Shown here one piece after another: positions 1 to 6,459 of a stretch of DNA of 22,391 nucleotides. The number at the start of each line of letters is the position of its first letter. Position 1 is the first letter of the stretch. The notes beneath the pieces are model-generated. The model did no database searches and was not told the origin of the DNA. It was given only the letters and a program-made list of their open reading frames with translations. A program made the translations under genes and the position numbers. Source of the DNA: JBHIET01 sp046760785 (GTDB lineage Bacteria > Chloroflexota > Anaerolineae > B4-G1); NCBI GenBank assembly GCA_046760785.1, contig JBHIET010000057.1, positions 1 through 22,391 of the forward strand, in the 5' to 3' direction.

Positions 1-88
1 CCCCCAAGCTCCAAGTCCCCGTCCCGGGGACGTCGTATGCGGTAGATGACCACTTTGCCGTGCCGTTTTGCGCTCGAGACGCCCCCGA

Positions 89-142
89 GACGGGGGCTAC
101 GAGCCTGGAAAACGATCTACGCTGCTCAGGCTGAGTAGTGAC
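89..142 (+). repeat. Left copy of 54-bp terminal inverted repeat
   Basis: Bases 89-142 are the exact reverse complement of 22338-22391, the last 54 bases of the window; identity stops at 143 (G here, C expected). The copy starts inside a GC hairpin (GCCCCC-GAGAC-GGGGGC, 81-97). The right copy truncates a DoxX gene, so this looks like the edge of a mobile or repeated element lying outside the window on both sides. Nothing else is recognisable in 1-88 or 143-197. A contig end produced by an unresolved repeat would look the same. Confidence 0.85.
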
Positions 143-197
143 GTCTTTTGGACAGATTATGAAAGGGTCTCTCATCGTTCAATGTCCCTTATCGCTA

Positions 198-351
198 CCA
201 GGGTGTTGCATAAATGGATGCCCGAACTTGTTCGGGATGCTCTGGCCGGCCAAGGGAACATTCGTTCAGGCCATTCCGCAACAAGTTGCGGCTTCCGGAG
301 TCCCTCAAGCAGGCGAGAAAAGCCTCGAAAAGCACTTATGCAACATTCTGG
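198..351. mobile_element. MITE-like element, 154 bp
   Basis: The ends form imperfect terminal inverted repeats of 19 bp, with 16 of 19 positions matching. The left end (198-216) begins CCAG and contains TGTTGCATAA; the right end (333-351) carries the complement TTATGCAACA. Inside are two perfect 7-bp hairpins with 2-nt loops, CCCGAAC/GTTCGGG at 221-236 and CCGCAAC/GTTGCGG at 276-291. No protein is encoded, so it would be a non-autonomous element mobilised by a transposase elsewhere. No clear target duplication was identified. The IS family is not assigned. Confidence 0.5.
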
Positions 352-399
352 CTACGTCATCCTTTGCGCGCTTGCCGCTGTTTCACTTTCACGGCTTGC

Positions 400-643
400 T
401 CAGACCAGTGGTTCGCCGCAGTAGGCGCAACGCACCCAGTCGGCCTTGACCGCCCGGTGACATTCCGGGCAGGCCGTCATCAACTCCGTCCCACAGCGGG
501 GGGCAGAGAACAAAGTCCTCCTGCGTCGGGTAGCCGCACTCGGGACAGGGTGTGGTGGCCGACGTCGCTGCCATCGGCTCGTAGACCCGTTCCTCCATCC
601 GGTGGCTGTCGTGGTCACCATGGTTGTGTCCGCAACACATCAT
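400..643 (-). pseudogene. His/Cys-rich double zinc-ribbon protein with a frameshift
   Basis: The start at 643 is preceded by a strong GGAGGAG ribosome site. The N-terminus is metal-ligand rich (MMCCGHNHGDHDSH), followed by CPECG. The frame breaks at a run of six G on the plus strand (498-503); reading one base fewer gives a continuous protein of about 80 residues with three more CxxC knuckles (CPRCG, CPECH, CAYCG), ending at 400. That is a classic double zinc-ribbon pattern. Without correction the first frame ends at 389. It sits downstream of copy A of the repeated promoter module and may be a small metal-binding or regulatory protein. The frameshift may be real, programmed or a sequencing error in the homopolymer. 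Confidence 0.65.
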
Positions 644-702
644 CGTCTCCTCCTCCTCATCATCCGAATCACTCTCTTGTTCCCGTTCATCATCGTGCTT
701 CT

Positions 703-771
703 ATACTACCATAGCAACCACCGGGTGGTTAGAGGGCTTTGGCCTGTCTCTGCACCCGCCGTTTGGCGGGT
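703..771 (-). promoter_or_regulatory. Repeated promoter module, copy A
   Basis: Minus-strand layout: hairpin ACCCGCC-AAAC-GGCGGGT (754-771), about 22 bp containing GGCCAAAG, then TAACCA (726-731), 17 bp and TAGTAT (703-708). A perfect palindrome AACCACC-G-GGTGGTT (716-730) overlaps the -35. The promoter hexamers are the most divergent of the five copies, but the hairpin and spacing are kept. It faces the zinc-ribbon gene starting at 643. Confidence 0.5.
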
Positions 772-804
772 ACGAATAGAGGCACGTACCCGGCAATACG
801 ACAC

Positions 805-833
805 TTGACCTCTACCCATTTATACCCTATAAT
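805..833 (+). promoter_or_regulatory. Sigma-70-type promoter of the toxin-antitoxin pair
   Basis: TTGACC (805-810), exactly 17 bp, then a perfect TATAAT (828-833). It lies 35 bp before the antitoxin start at 869, whose ribosome site is AGGGGTG. Such promoters are usually autorepressed by the antitoxin or the complex; no operator is claimed here. Confidence 0.75.
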
Positions 834-868
834 TGTCTATATCAGGATGGTAACAGGGGTGAATGTAA

Positions 869-1120
869 ATGCACATATCCATTGCCGAAGCCCACAACCG
901 ACTCTCCCGCTGGCTGAAAAAGGTCGAAGAGGGGCCTATCACCATCACCAGGCGGGGCAAGCCTGTAGGCATCATCATTACCCCTCAGGAATACGAGCGG
1001 CTGCGCCGGGTACAGGCCTATTTACAGATGCTCAGTCTCTCGCAGTCGTTGCAGGAAAGCGGCGTCACGGCTGAGGAACTGTTCCAGGCCTCGCGGGAGG
1101 AACTGGAAGGGCGGTTGTGA
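869..1120 (+). CDS. Phd/YefM-family antitoxin
   Basis: An 83-residue protein whose N-terminal half matches the Phd/YefM DNA-binding fold: MHISIAEAHNRLSRWLKKVEEG, then ITRRGKPVGIIITPQEYERL. The C-terminal part (about 50-83) is the variable segment that would wrap and neutralise the toxin. The ATG follows an AGGGGTG ribosome site. The stop overlaps the next gene's GTG start by four bases, so antitoxin and toxin are translationally coupled. The family normally represses its own promoter. The pair lies on the opposite strand to the metal operons and is plausibly a stabilising module of the accessory region. Confidence 0.9.
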   Translation: MHISIAEAHNRLSRWLKKVEEGPITITRRGKPVGIIITPQEYERLRRVQAYLQMLSLSQSLQESGVTAEELFQASREELEGRL

Positions 1121-1521
1121 TCATAGATGCCAGCGTCATCCTGCGGGCCTTTTTCCCCGATGAGGAACAGGCACAGGCTCAAGCGTTGATCCGCGATCAC
1201 GTCTCCGGCCGGCTGCAGTTGGTCGCTCCCACGTTGTTGGTGTACGAGGTGACCAACGCTGTCGTGCAGGCGGTGCGGCAGGAGCGCATCGGCGACCAGG
1301 CGGCGGAGGAGATACTGGGCGCGTTCGAGGGGCTGGACATCCACATAGAACCGGTGGGCTGGCAACAGATTCTCCCTCTCTCCCTGCGCTTCGGCCGCTC
1401 CGCCTACGACGCCGCCTACCTGGCGCTGGCCCAGGAGCGCGGCGAACCTCTGGTCACCGGTGACCTGCGGCTCTACCGTGTCGTCCACGAGCATCTGCCC
1501 TGGGTCCGCTGCATTGGTTGA
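1117..1521 (+). CDS. VapC-like PIN-domain toxin ribonuclease
   Basis: A 134-residue PIN protein with the four acidic residues expected for the Mg-dependent nuclease site: D4 (MIIDAS), E44 (YEVTNAV), D98 (SAYDAAYLALA) and D116 (TGDLRLY). Length and motif order are typical of VapC toxins that cleave tRNA or rRNA; the exact target cannot be read from sequence. The GTG start overlaps the antitoxin stop (GTGA). All catalytic residues are present, so the toxin should be active when not bound by the antitoxin. Confidence 0.92.
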   Translation: MIIDASVILRAFFPDEEQAQAQALIRDHVSGRLQLVAPTLLVYEVTNAVVQAVRQERIGDQAAEEILGAFEGLDIHIEPVGWQQILPLSLRFGRSAYDAAYLALAQERGEPLVTGDLRLYRVVHEHLPWVRCIG

Positions 1522-1530
1522 AGTTCACCT

Positions 1531-1716
1531 CTATCCCGCCCTGTGCCCCAGCGCAGCGATGGCCGCGCGGATGGTGTCCTCGTCGGTCTTTCTGCGATCA
1601 TAGGTCACGATGAGCGTCTTGACCGCCGGGTCGCCGCTCACATCCCCCACACCATCCAGTTGGAGCAGGCCATGCTGGAGGCCGCTCACACAGCCCGTGC
1701 AGCGGATGGTCGGCAC
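1531..1716 (-). CDS. Small HMA-type metal-binding protein, start uncertain
   Basis: This is a heavy-metal-associated fold (CopZ-like). It has the loop PTIRCTGCV with a CxxC pair that binds Cu(I), then LDGVGDV and a C-terminal DTIRAAIAALGH helix. Starting at the GTG gives about 61 residues, but family members begin a few residues earlier with a strand like VTLAVPTI. That strand is encoded in frame upstream, yet no ATG, GTG or TTG precedes it in this frame near the purine-rich GGAGAAGG. The start may be a non-standard codon or may have been lost. It is the last gene of the copB group and would bind or shuttle copper in the cytoplasm. Confidence 0.7.
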   Translation of the reverse strand: MPTIRCTGCVSGLQHGLLQLDGVGDVSGDPAVKTLIVTYDRRKTDEDTIRAAIAALGHRAG

Positions 1717-1760
1717 CGCTAGTGTTACGGCGTCCTTCTCCGCCGCCCGCCGTCTCGGGA

Positions 1761-2078
1761 TCAGCCGGCCGGCCAGGCCAGCAGGCCGATCAGCAGCCGC
1801 AGTGTGCGGGGCGTGTCCCGGCGCTGCCGCCCGGTCAGCCAGAGGTCCAGCCCGTGCAGCAAGGCCAGGGGCAGCGTCTCCAGATGGCCCAATTCGTGCC
1901 AATAGTTCAGTTGCGCCCCTTCTCGGCGCGGGACACCCCGCCGCAGGTGCAGGTCAACCAGGCCAGGGTGCGGCAGGGGCACTCCACCGGCCTCGACCCA
2001 GTGCCACACCCGCCCGACCGCTATCTCGGCGGGCAGGCCGTACCAGGCCCGTGTGTTGAAGGGTTGTTCGATTTCCAT
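1761..2078 (-). CDS. Small protein with HELGH zinc-type motif
   Basis: About 105 residues from an ATG with AGGA upstream. The sequence NYWHELGHLETLPLALLHG contains HExxH, the zinc-binding signature of many metallopeptidases. A short hydrophobic stretch (LLIGLLAW) then ends abruptly at a stop. No third zinc ligand or full peptidase domain is evident, so it could be a truncated membrane metalloprotein or a metal-binding accessory factor. It lies between copB and the HMA protein and would be co-transcribed with both. An alternative GTG start at 2132 overlaps the copB stop but would place a hairpin inside the coding region. Function unknown. Confidence 0.55.
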   Translation of the reverse strand: MEIEQPFNTRAWYGLPAEIAVGRVWHWVEAGGVPLPHPGLVDLHLRRGVPRREGAQLNYWHELGHLETLPLALLHGLDLWLTGRQRRDTPRTLRLLIGLLAWPAG

Positions 2079-2092
2079 CGGATGTCCTAAGA

Positions 2093-2119
2093 TGCCCGTC
2101 ACCTGGGATGTGACGGGCA
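2093..2119 (-). other. Intercistronic hairpin between copB and the HELGH gene
   Basis: TGCCCGTCAC and GTGACGGGCA form a perfect 10-bp stem with a 7-nt loop. There is no long T tract on the minus strand, so it is more likely an mRNA processing, stability or attenuation element than a strong terminator. Confidence 0.55.
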
Positions 2120-2128
2120 CGTTCAGCA

Positions 2129-4210
2129 TCACAAACTCGCCCGGCGCAAGAGTTGCGCGTTGACCGCCACAATCACCGTGCTCAACGACATCAGGAGCGC
2201 ACCCACGGCCGGTGAGAGCAGAATCCCCGCCGAGGCCAGCACCCCTGCTGCCAGCGGCAGCGCCACGACGTTGTACCCCGTGGCCCAGATCAGGTTCTGC
2301 ACCATCTTGCGATACGTCGCCCGGCTCAGCTCGAATATCTTGACCACGTCCAGTGGATTGCTTTTCACCAGGATGATGCCCGCCGACTCTATCGCCACGT
2401 CGGTGCCGCTGCCGATGGCGATGCCCACGTCGGCGCGGGTCAGGGCTGGGGCGTCGTTCACCCCGTCGCCGACCATGGCCACCTGCTTGCCCTGCGCCTG
2501 TAGCTCGGCTACCTTGTGGTCCTTGTGCTCCGGCAGCACCTCGGCAAAGACGGTGCCGATGTTCAGCTCCTCCGCCACCGCGTTAGCCACCGCGGCACTG
2601 TCGCCGGTGAGCATGGCCACCTCGACCCCCATCGCCTGCAGCCGTTTCACCGCCTGGTGGCTCTCCGGGCGAACCACGTCGGCCAGCGCAAAGGCGGCCA
2701 CGGCTCGTTGCTCTTCCACCAGGTAAACGACTGATTGTCCCTTGCGCCCGGCCTCGTCGGCAAAGCGGGCCAGCGCGTCCGGCAGGGTGATGTCCAACAT
2801 CTCCAGCAGCCGTGGCCCGCCGACGTAGACCGCGCGACCGTCGTGGGTGGCGCGGATGCCGCGTCCCTTGATGGCCTCAAAGTCGCTGACGGGGGGCGGG
2901 GTGACGCCTCCCTCTTCCGCCTTGCTGCGGATGGAGCGGGCGATCAGGTGCTCCGAATCGCCCTCGACCGCCGCCGCCAGCGCCAGTGCCCGGCCCTCGT
3001 CCCGGCCCTCGGCCGTCGCCATCCCCACGACGCCAAACGCGCCCTCGGTAAGCGTGCCGGTCTTGTCAAAGATCACTGTGTCGATCTCGCGGGCCTCTTC
3101 TAGCGCCAGCCGGTCGCGCACCAGGATGCCGTTGGAGGCTCCCATCGAGGTGCTGATGGCCACCACCAGCGGGATCGCCAACCCCAGCGCGTGCGGGCAG
3201 GCGATCACCAGCACAGTGACGACCCGCTCCAGCACGTCCAACTGGAACCCCACGGCCACGACCCAGGCCACGGCCGTGATCGCCGCCACGCCCAGGGCGA
3301 TGTAAAAGAGCCACCCGGCGGCCTTGTCCGCCAGAATTTGCGTGTCGGATTTGGACTGCTGCGCCTGCTCTACCAGTCGCATGATGCCCGCCAGCGCGGT
3401 CTCGTCGCCGGTGGCGGTGACCCGCACCCGCAGACTGCCTACGCCGCTTGTGCTGAGCCCTGTCGAAGCGTTGATCGTGCCGGCGATGACCTGTGCACCC
3501 GGTTCCTTGGTCACCGGTTTCGACTCGCCCGTGATCATGGCCTCGTTGACGTCGGAGCGCCCCTCGACGACGACGCCGTCGGCGGGGACGCTGGCCCCAG
3601 GGCGCACCAGCACCAGGTCGCCGTTCTGGAGCACGTCTGCCGCCACCACCTCCGTCGTGCCGTCGGGAAGCAACCGCTCGGCGGTATCGGGCATCAGCTT
3701 GGCCAACTCGTTGAGCGCGCCGGAGGCCTGGCGCACGCTGCGCATCTCCAGCCAGTGGCCCAACAGCATGATGTCAATCAGCGTCGCCATCTCCCAGAAA
3801 AAGCCGCTGCCGGGGGAGGCGAACACCGCGAAGACGCTGTAGACGAAGGCGACGGAGATCGCCAGCGAGATGAGCGTCATCATCCCCGGCCGGCGGTTGC
3901 GCACTTCGGGCACGGCCATCTTGAGGAAGGGCAGGCCGCCATAGAAAAAGATCGCGATGGCAAAGGCCGGGCCGACCCATTGGCTGCCGGGGAACTCCGG
4001 CATGCTGAACCCCAGCCACCTCTGCAGCATCGGGCTGAAGAGCAGCACCGGGATGGTGAGCGCCAGGCTGACCCAGAACCGTTGACGGAACATCTCCTCG
4101 TGGCCGGTGTGGGCGGCGTGTTTGTGCTCATGCTCCGCGTGGGCAGGCGCGTGGTCGGCCTGGGGCTGATCGTGGTGTTCGTGCATCGTGTGAGCGTCTC
4201 GTTTTCCCAT
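2129..4210 (-). CDS. copB: CopB-type P1B copper-translocating ATPase
   Basis: A 693-residue P-type ATPase. The N-terminus (about 1-42) is His-rich (HEHHDQ, HAEHEHKH) and lacks CxxC HMA domains. Key motifs: TGES (227-230, actuator), CPH in the membrane (338-340), DKTGT with the phosphorylated Asp near 382, and GDGVNDAP. CPH with a His-rich N-terminus marks the P1B-3 group, which exports Cu(II), Cu(I) or Ag(I). I chose the start at 4210 because AGGAGATT lies just upstream; the frame opens earlier, to 4264. A short in-frame insertion (about residues 248-257, STGLSTSG) comes from an interspersed repeat. Its promoter module is about 0.8 kb upstream, separated by an IS remnant. Confidence 0.95.
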   Translation of the reverse strand: MGKRDAHTMHEHHDQPQADHAPAHAEHEHKHAAHTGHEEMFRQRFWVSLALTIPVLLFSPMLQRWLGFSMPEFPGSQWVGPAFAIAIFFYGGLPFLKMAVPEVRNRRPGMMTLISLAISVAFVYSVFAVFASPGSGFFWEMATLIDIMLLGHWLEMRSVRQASGALNELAKLMPDTAERLLPDGTTEVVAADVLQNGDLVLVRPGASVPADGVVVEGRSDVNEAMITGESKPVTKEPGAQVIAGTINASTGLSTSGVGSLRVRVTATGDETALAGIMRLVEQAQQSKSDTQILADKAAGWLFYIALGVAAITAVAWVVAVGFQLDVLERVVTVLVIACPHALGLAIPLVVAISTSMGASNGILVRDRLALEEAREIDTVIFDKTGTLTEGAFGVVGMATAEGRDEGRALALAAAVEGDSEHLIARSIRSKAEEGGVTPPPVSDFEAIKGRGIRATHDGRAVYVGGPRLLEMLDITLPDALARFADEAGRKGQSVVYLVEEQRAVAAFALADVVRPESHQAVKRLQAMGVEVAMLTGDSAAVANAVAEELNIGTVFAEVLPEHKDHKVAELQAQGKQVAMVGDGVNDAPALTRADVGIAIGSGTDVAIESAGIILVKSNPLDVVKIFELSRATYRKMVQNLIWATGYNVVALPLAAGVLASAGILLSPAVGALLMSLSTVIVAVNAQLLRRASL
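3446..3469 (-). repeat. 24-bp interspersed repeat inside copB
   Basis: The minus strand reads GCTTCGACAGGGCTCAG followed by CACAAGC, an imperfect palindrome. It shares the CTTCGACA...GCTC core with 7695-7718. It adds about eight codons (STGLSTSG) within the actuator region of CopB, where relatives normally run directly from GTIN to GSLRV. Confidence 0.6.
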
Positions 4211-4264
4211 CGCAATCTCCTTCCTCGGTCGCTTGAAAGGACCGGCTTGAGTGTAGCACTCCAT

Positions 4265-4849
4265 TTAATCCGGACACTGAGGTCAGCTCCTCCATCGACA
4301 GGATCCCTACATAATGTAGCGGTTTGAGGGAGCCGTGTGCGAATTGGTCCAGAAAGGCACAGACCTCTTGGCGCAGTTGAGCCAGGTCGTCGGCGTGGCG
4401 ATGAAGATGTAAGACCTCTTGCTTCAGCCAGCGCCACAGCTTCTCGATGGGGTTCAGCCAGTTCAGCGCTCGGCCTACATCCTGCAAGCGCCAACGACTG
4501 CGGGGAATCCCATAGCGCCTCGGCGATTGGCGCAGCACTTGCTCCACCGCTGTTTCCGCAGTCTCTTTATCCAGAGGGGAAAAAAAACGGGCTTGCGCCC
4601 GCGACCAGGTTTGACCTCCAACCCTGCCAGTCCCTCAGCCAAGTAGCGGTCGATCCATCCTTTGACGGTTTCTGGCTCACGGCGTCGGAGCAGCCCTTTC
4701 AGGGCTACTTGACGAATAGACTCTCCGGCTGCAACTTTCAGAATGGCCGCAGCTCGCTCACGCACGTAAGCCTTTGGGTGACGGCGACGAGCTTCTTCCA
4801 GCTCTGCTTTCTGTTCATCGCTCAGTTCGAGTTTGTAGGGTGCTGGCAT
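4265..4849 (-). pseudogene. IS630-family transposase remnant
   Basis: The first frame from 4849 encodes the helix-turn-helix region (MPAPYKLELSDEQKAELEEA, RERAAAILKVAAGESIRQVA, KGWIDRYL). It shifts at a run of eight A on the plus strand (4580-4587) into a frame reading ETAVEQVLRQSPRRYGIPRSRW, then jumps directly to the C-terminal NPIEKLWRWLKQEVLH and FAHGSLKPLHYVGI. The central DDE catalytic core is missing, so it cannot transpose by itself. The second frame stays open to 4128, overlapping copB. Confidence 0.75.
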
Positions 4850-4902
4850 AGCTTCCTCCTCAAGCAGTCGAAACTGACCTTATTATGCCATATCAGGATT
4901 AA
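4265..4902 (-). mobile_element. Internally deleted IS630-type element
   Basis: The ends are imperfect 12-bp inverted repeats: TTAATCCGGACA at 4265-4276 and the complement of TTAATCCTGATA at 4891-4902 (10 of 12 match). The 638-bp length is about half that of a normal IS630 element (about 1.1 kb), and the only gene inside is a broken transposase. It separates promoter module copy B from copB. Confidence 0.65.
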
Positions 4903-5033
4903 TTTGTTAAGGTACAAAAGTCGCTGAGTAGGTGCGGCAGACGTATACCAACTGGTTTTAGTCACACCCTATCAAAATCAACTTGATGAGATAGTAGCAC
5001 ATCTCTGCCAAAAACACTATCTCGATCATATCC

Positions 5034-5103
5034 ATTGTACAACACCCGTCGCCCGGCGGCCAGCGGGGTTTGGCCCGTTCCCACCCCCGCCTTGACGGGG
5101 TGG
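5034..5103 (-). promoter_or_regulatory. Repeated promoter module, copy B (upstream of copB)
   Basis: Minus-strand layout: hairpin with arms CCACCCC and GGGGTGG (5081-5103), then GGCCA-N8-TGGCC, with TGGCCG (5057-5062) as -35, exactly 17 bp, and TACAAT (5034-5039) as -10. It points toward copB, which starts at 4210. About 130 bp of leader and the IS630 remnant lie between them. The leader encodes nothing convincing. Confidence 0.65.
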
Positions 5104-5121
5104 CACTATTGGGGATATAAT
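5092..5121 (+). promoter_or_regulatory. Divergent sigma-70-type promoter
   Basis: TTGACG (5092-5097), 18 bp and a perfect TATAAT (5116-5121) on the plus strand. The -35 lies inside the hairpin of module copy B, so both directions share one control region. A GGAGGAGG ribosome site and an ATG at 5151 follow. Confidence 0.65.
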
Positions 5122-5150
5122 TGCCCCGGAGCTCTGGAGGAGGAAAAAGT

Positions 5151-5255
5151 ATGAGCGAACCCACGTACCGCATCGCCGACATTCTGCGCGAAAAGGCCGG
5201 TCAGTACGAATTGACCATCTTTCACCCAGAGGCCGTCGCCTGGCTGGATCGGTAA
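5151..5255 (+). pseudogene. Short N-terminal fragment, possibly of a restriction-modification gene
   Basis: It has a very good promoter and ribosome site but encodes only 34 residues (MSEPTYRIADILREKAGQYE, then LTIFHPEAVAWLDR) before TAA. The abrupt end, followed directly by a decayed specificity-subunit-like region, suggests the 5' remnant of a larger gene removed by deletion. Its family is not certain; a restriction-enzyme origin is inferred from the neighbour. Confidence 0.4.
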
Positions 5256-5262
5256 GACGCGC

Positions 5263-5587
5263 GTGGAGTCAGAGGACAATCGTCGCACGACACGAGAATT
5301 CGCGGAACAGAACGAGCGGGCCATCGTTCGCCCTTACGATGTACTGCTCAACTCGACCGGTTTACTTGGGATTGTTCCTCAACTCATTGCCAGGCCAGAT
5401 GCAGACCGAACGCAGTTGGACGGGTTCATCGGGACAAATCGAGTTGCGCAGCGAGCTTGTCGAAAACTACACGGTTTGTAAGCCCGACCAAGCTTTGCAG
5501 CGACGGGTACGCAGACTTGTCGAGAAGGCACACGCAGCTCGTAAGGAAGCCAAGCGGCGGGTGGAGGAGATGGTGTTGGGGAAGTGA
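5263..5587 (+). pseudogene. Remnant of a type I specificity-subunit-like protein
   Basis: Two frames carry pieces of one protein. The first (from 5263) contains VRPYDVLLNSTG, typical of target-recognition domains of type I S subunits or fused type II enzymes. The second (to 5587) contains GSSGQIEL and ends with a charged helix, LQRRVRRLVEKAHAARKEAK and RRVEEM, as at the C-terminus of these proteins. The two are out of frame and much shorter than a normal subunit (about 400 residues). Non-functional; only part of one recognition region survives. Confidence 0.6.
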
Positions 5588-5602
5588 CGGCCCCCACCCC
5601 AG

Positions 5603-5659
5603 CCCTCCCCCGCAGGCGGGGGAGGGAGCAAAGCCCCCAGCCCCCCCGCGAAGCGGGGG
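5603..5659. repeat. Pair of GC-rich intergenic hairpins
   Basis: CCCTCCCCCGC/GCGGGGGAGGG (5603-5626) is a perfect 11-bp stem with a 2-nt loop, followed by CCCCCGC/GCGGGGG (5643-5659). They lie between convergent units and resemble REP-type intergenic repeats; they may also stop or stabilise transcripts. Confidence 0.6.
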
Positions 5660-5681
5660 AGACTGAGGGGGAGGAGTCAGG

Positions 5682-5738
5682 AAAAAACGCGCCGGACGGC
5701 TCCTCCGAGGACGTACCTGGGACGAGATGCCCGGCGCG
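5682..5738 (-). terminator. Branched terminator after the SHOCT pair
   Basis: On the minus strand CGCGCCGG (5731-5738) pairs with CCGGCGCG (5688-5695), followed immediately by six T. The 35-nt interior contains a smaller TCCTC/GAGGA hairpin. Its position about 60 bp beyond the 5795 stop fits an intrinsic terminator for the SHOCT operon. Confidence 0.65.
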
Positions 5739-5794
5739 GTGGAAAGAGTGAGACCTCACTTGTGGCACATGCCTGCCGCGTTGTCATCGCTCGC

Positions 5795-6055
5795 CTAACC
5801 CTGAATCCGACTCCGAATTTCCTCGAACTGGTCAAGGCTGATCTCCCCTGCCGCCAGCCGCCGTCGGGCGATCTCTAGCGGATCCACCCGGCCCGCCGGA
5901 GCAGGCGGCCTGCCGCGAATCTGTCGCACCAGCCAAACGGTCCCTACTCCCAGCACGGCCAGCACCCCGACAAAGAACACCAGGTTTAGGATCAGGCCAA
6001 CGGTTCCCAGACCGCCCCAGGCTCCCCAACCGAAGCCATTCCAACAACCTCCCAT
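5795..6055 (-). CDS. SHOCT-domain small membrane protein
   Basis: An 86-residue protein: Gly/Trp-rich N-terminus (MGGCWNGFGWGAWGG), one transmembrane segment (about 16-45), then a C-terminal SHOCT motif (RRRLAAGEISLDQFEEIRSR). SHOCT is a short helical domain usually at the end of small membrane or tail proteins, thought to mediate oligomerisation; no enzymatic role is known. It has a strong GAGGAGGTG ribosome site, 15 bp after the preceding SHOCT gene. The pair lies downstream of promoter module copy C. Co-occurrence with copper genes suggests a role in envelope metal response, but that is inference. Confidence 0.85.
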   Translation of the reverse strand: MGGCWNGFGWGAWGGLGTVGLILNLVFFVGVLAVLGVGTVWLVRQIRGRPPAPAGRVDPLEIARRRLAAGEISLDQFEEIRSRIQG

Positions 6056-6070
6056 TTTGCACCTCCTCGA

Positions 6071-6292
6071 TTAACTTTCGATCTGGGCGCGGAGCACTTC
6101 GTACTCTTCCGCGCTGATCTCTCCCCGGGCGAACCGCTCGTCCAGAACCTGGCGTGCCGTCGGTTGGCGTGGCCCGGCGGGCCACTGAATGCCTCCACCT
6201 TTGCGGGACATCAACCCCAGTCCACCAAGGAAGGCGACCAGTAAGCCGCCTCCCACGAGAATCAGCAACAGAAAACCAAATCCCATCATCAT
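6071..6292 (-). CDS. SHOCT-domain small membrane protein
   Basis: A 73-residue protein with an N-terminal hydrophobic helix (about 3-27, FGFLLLILVGGGLLVAFLGG) and a C-terminal SHOCT motif (DERFARGEISAEEYEVLRAQ). It is a likely paralogue of the following SHOCT gene: same layout and nearly the same ribosome site (GGAGGTGCAAA before ATG). It is the first gene after promoter module copy C, with its start about 33 bp from the predicted -10. Confidence 0.85.
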   Translation of the reverse strand: MMMGFGFLLLILVGGGLLVAFLGGLGLMSRKGGGIQWPAGPRQPTARQVLDERFARGEISAEEYEVLRAQIES

Positions 6293-6324
6293 TTTGCACC
6301 TCCGTCTTGACTGATTATGTCTTC

Positions 6325-6395
6325 ATTGTACAGCAGCGAGCACCCGGCGGCCAGAGGTATTTGGCCCTTTTCCGACCCCGCTGTTTGGCGGGGGT
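6325..6395 (-). promoter_or_regulatory. Repeated promoter module, copy C (SHOCT operon)
   Basis: Minus-strand layout: hairpin arms ACCCCCGC and GCGGGGT (6375-6395), 21 bp, then TGGCCG (6348-6353), exactly 17 bp, TACAAT (6325-6330). The interval contains a perfect GGCCA-N8-TGGCC inverted repeat whose right arm overlaps the -35. This is the cleanest of the five copies. Confidence 0.7.
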
Positions 6396-6459
6396 AAGAA
6401 CGATAGGTCTTGAGAGAGCGGCGCGTACAGAAGCGCGGCGGGCCATCTCTTGGTAGTCA

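Noticed and set aside
68..424. Overlapping small frames at the left end
   Set aside because: They run through the inverted repeat and MITE-like element and lack any family motif.
3191..4327. Long plus-strand frame (378 codons) opposite copB
   Set aside because: It is antisense to a fully conserved ATPase, lacks a recognisable domain and a ribosome site, and is a by-product of GC-rich coding sequence.
5453..5464. GAGCTTGTCGAA, matching the repeat at 7701-7712
   Set aside because: Only 12 bases match and the flanking palindrome is absent; it probably encodes native residues (ELVE) of the S-subunit remnant.
5379..5768. Minus-strand frame across the GC hairpins
   Set aside because: It is repeat-derived and antisense to the restriction remnant, with no start signal.
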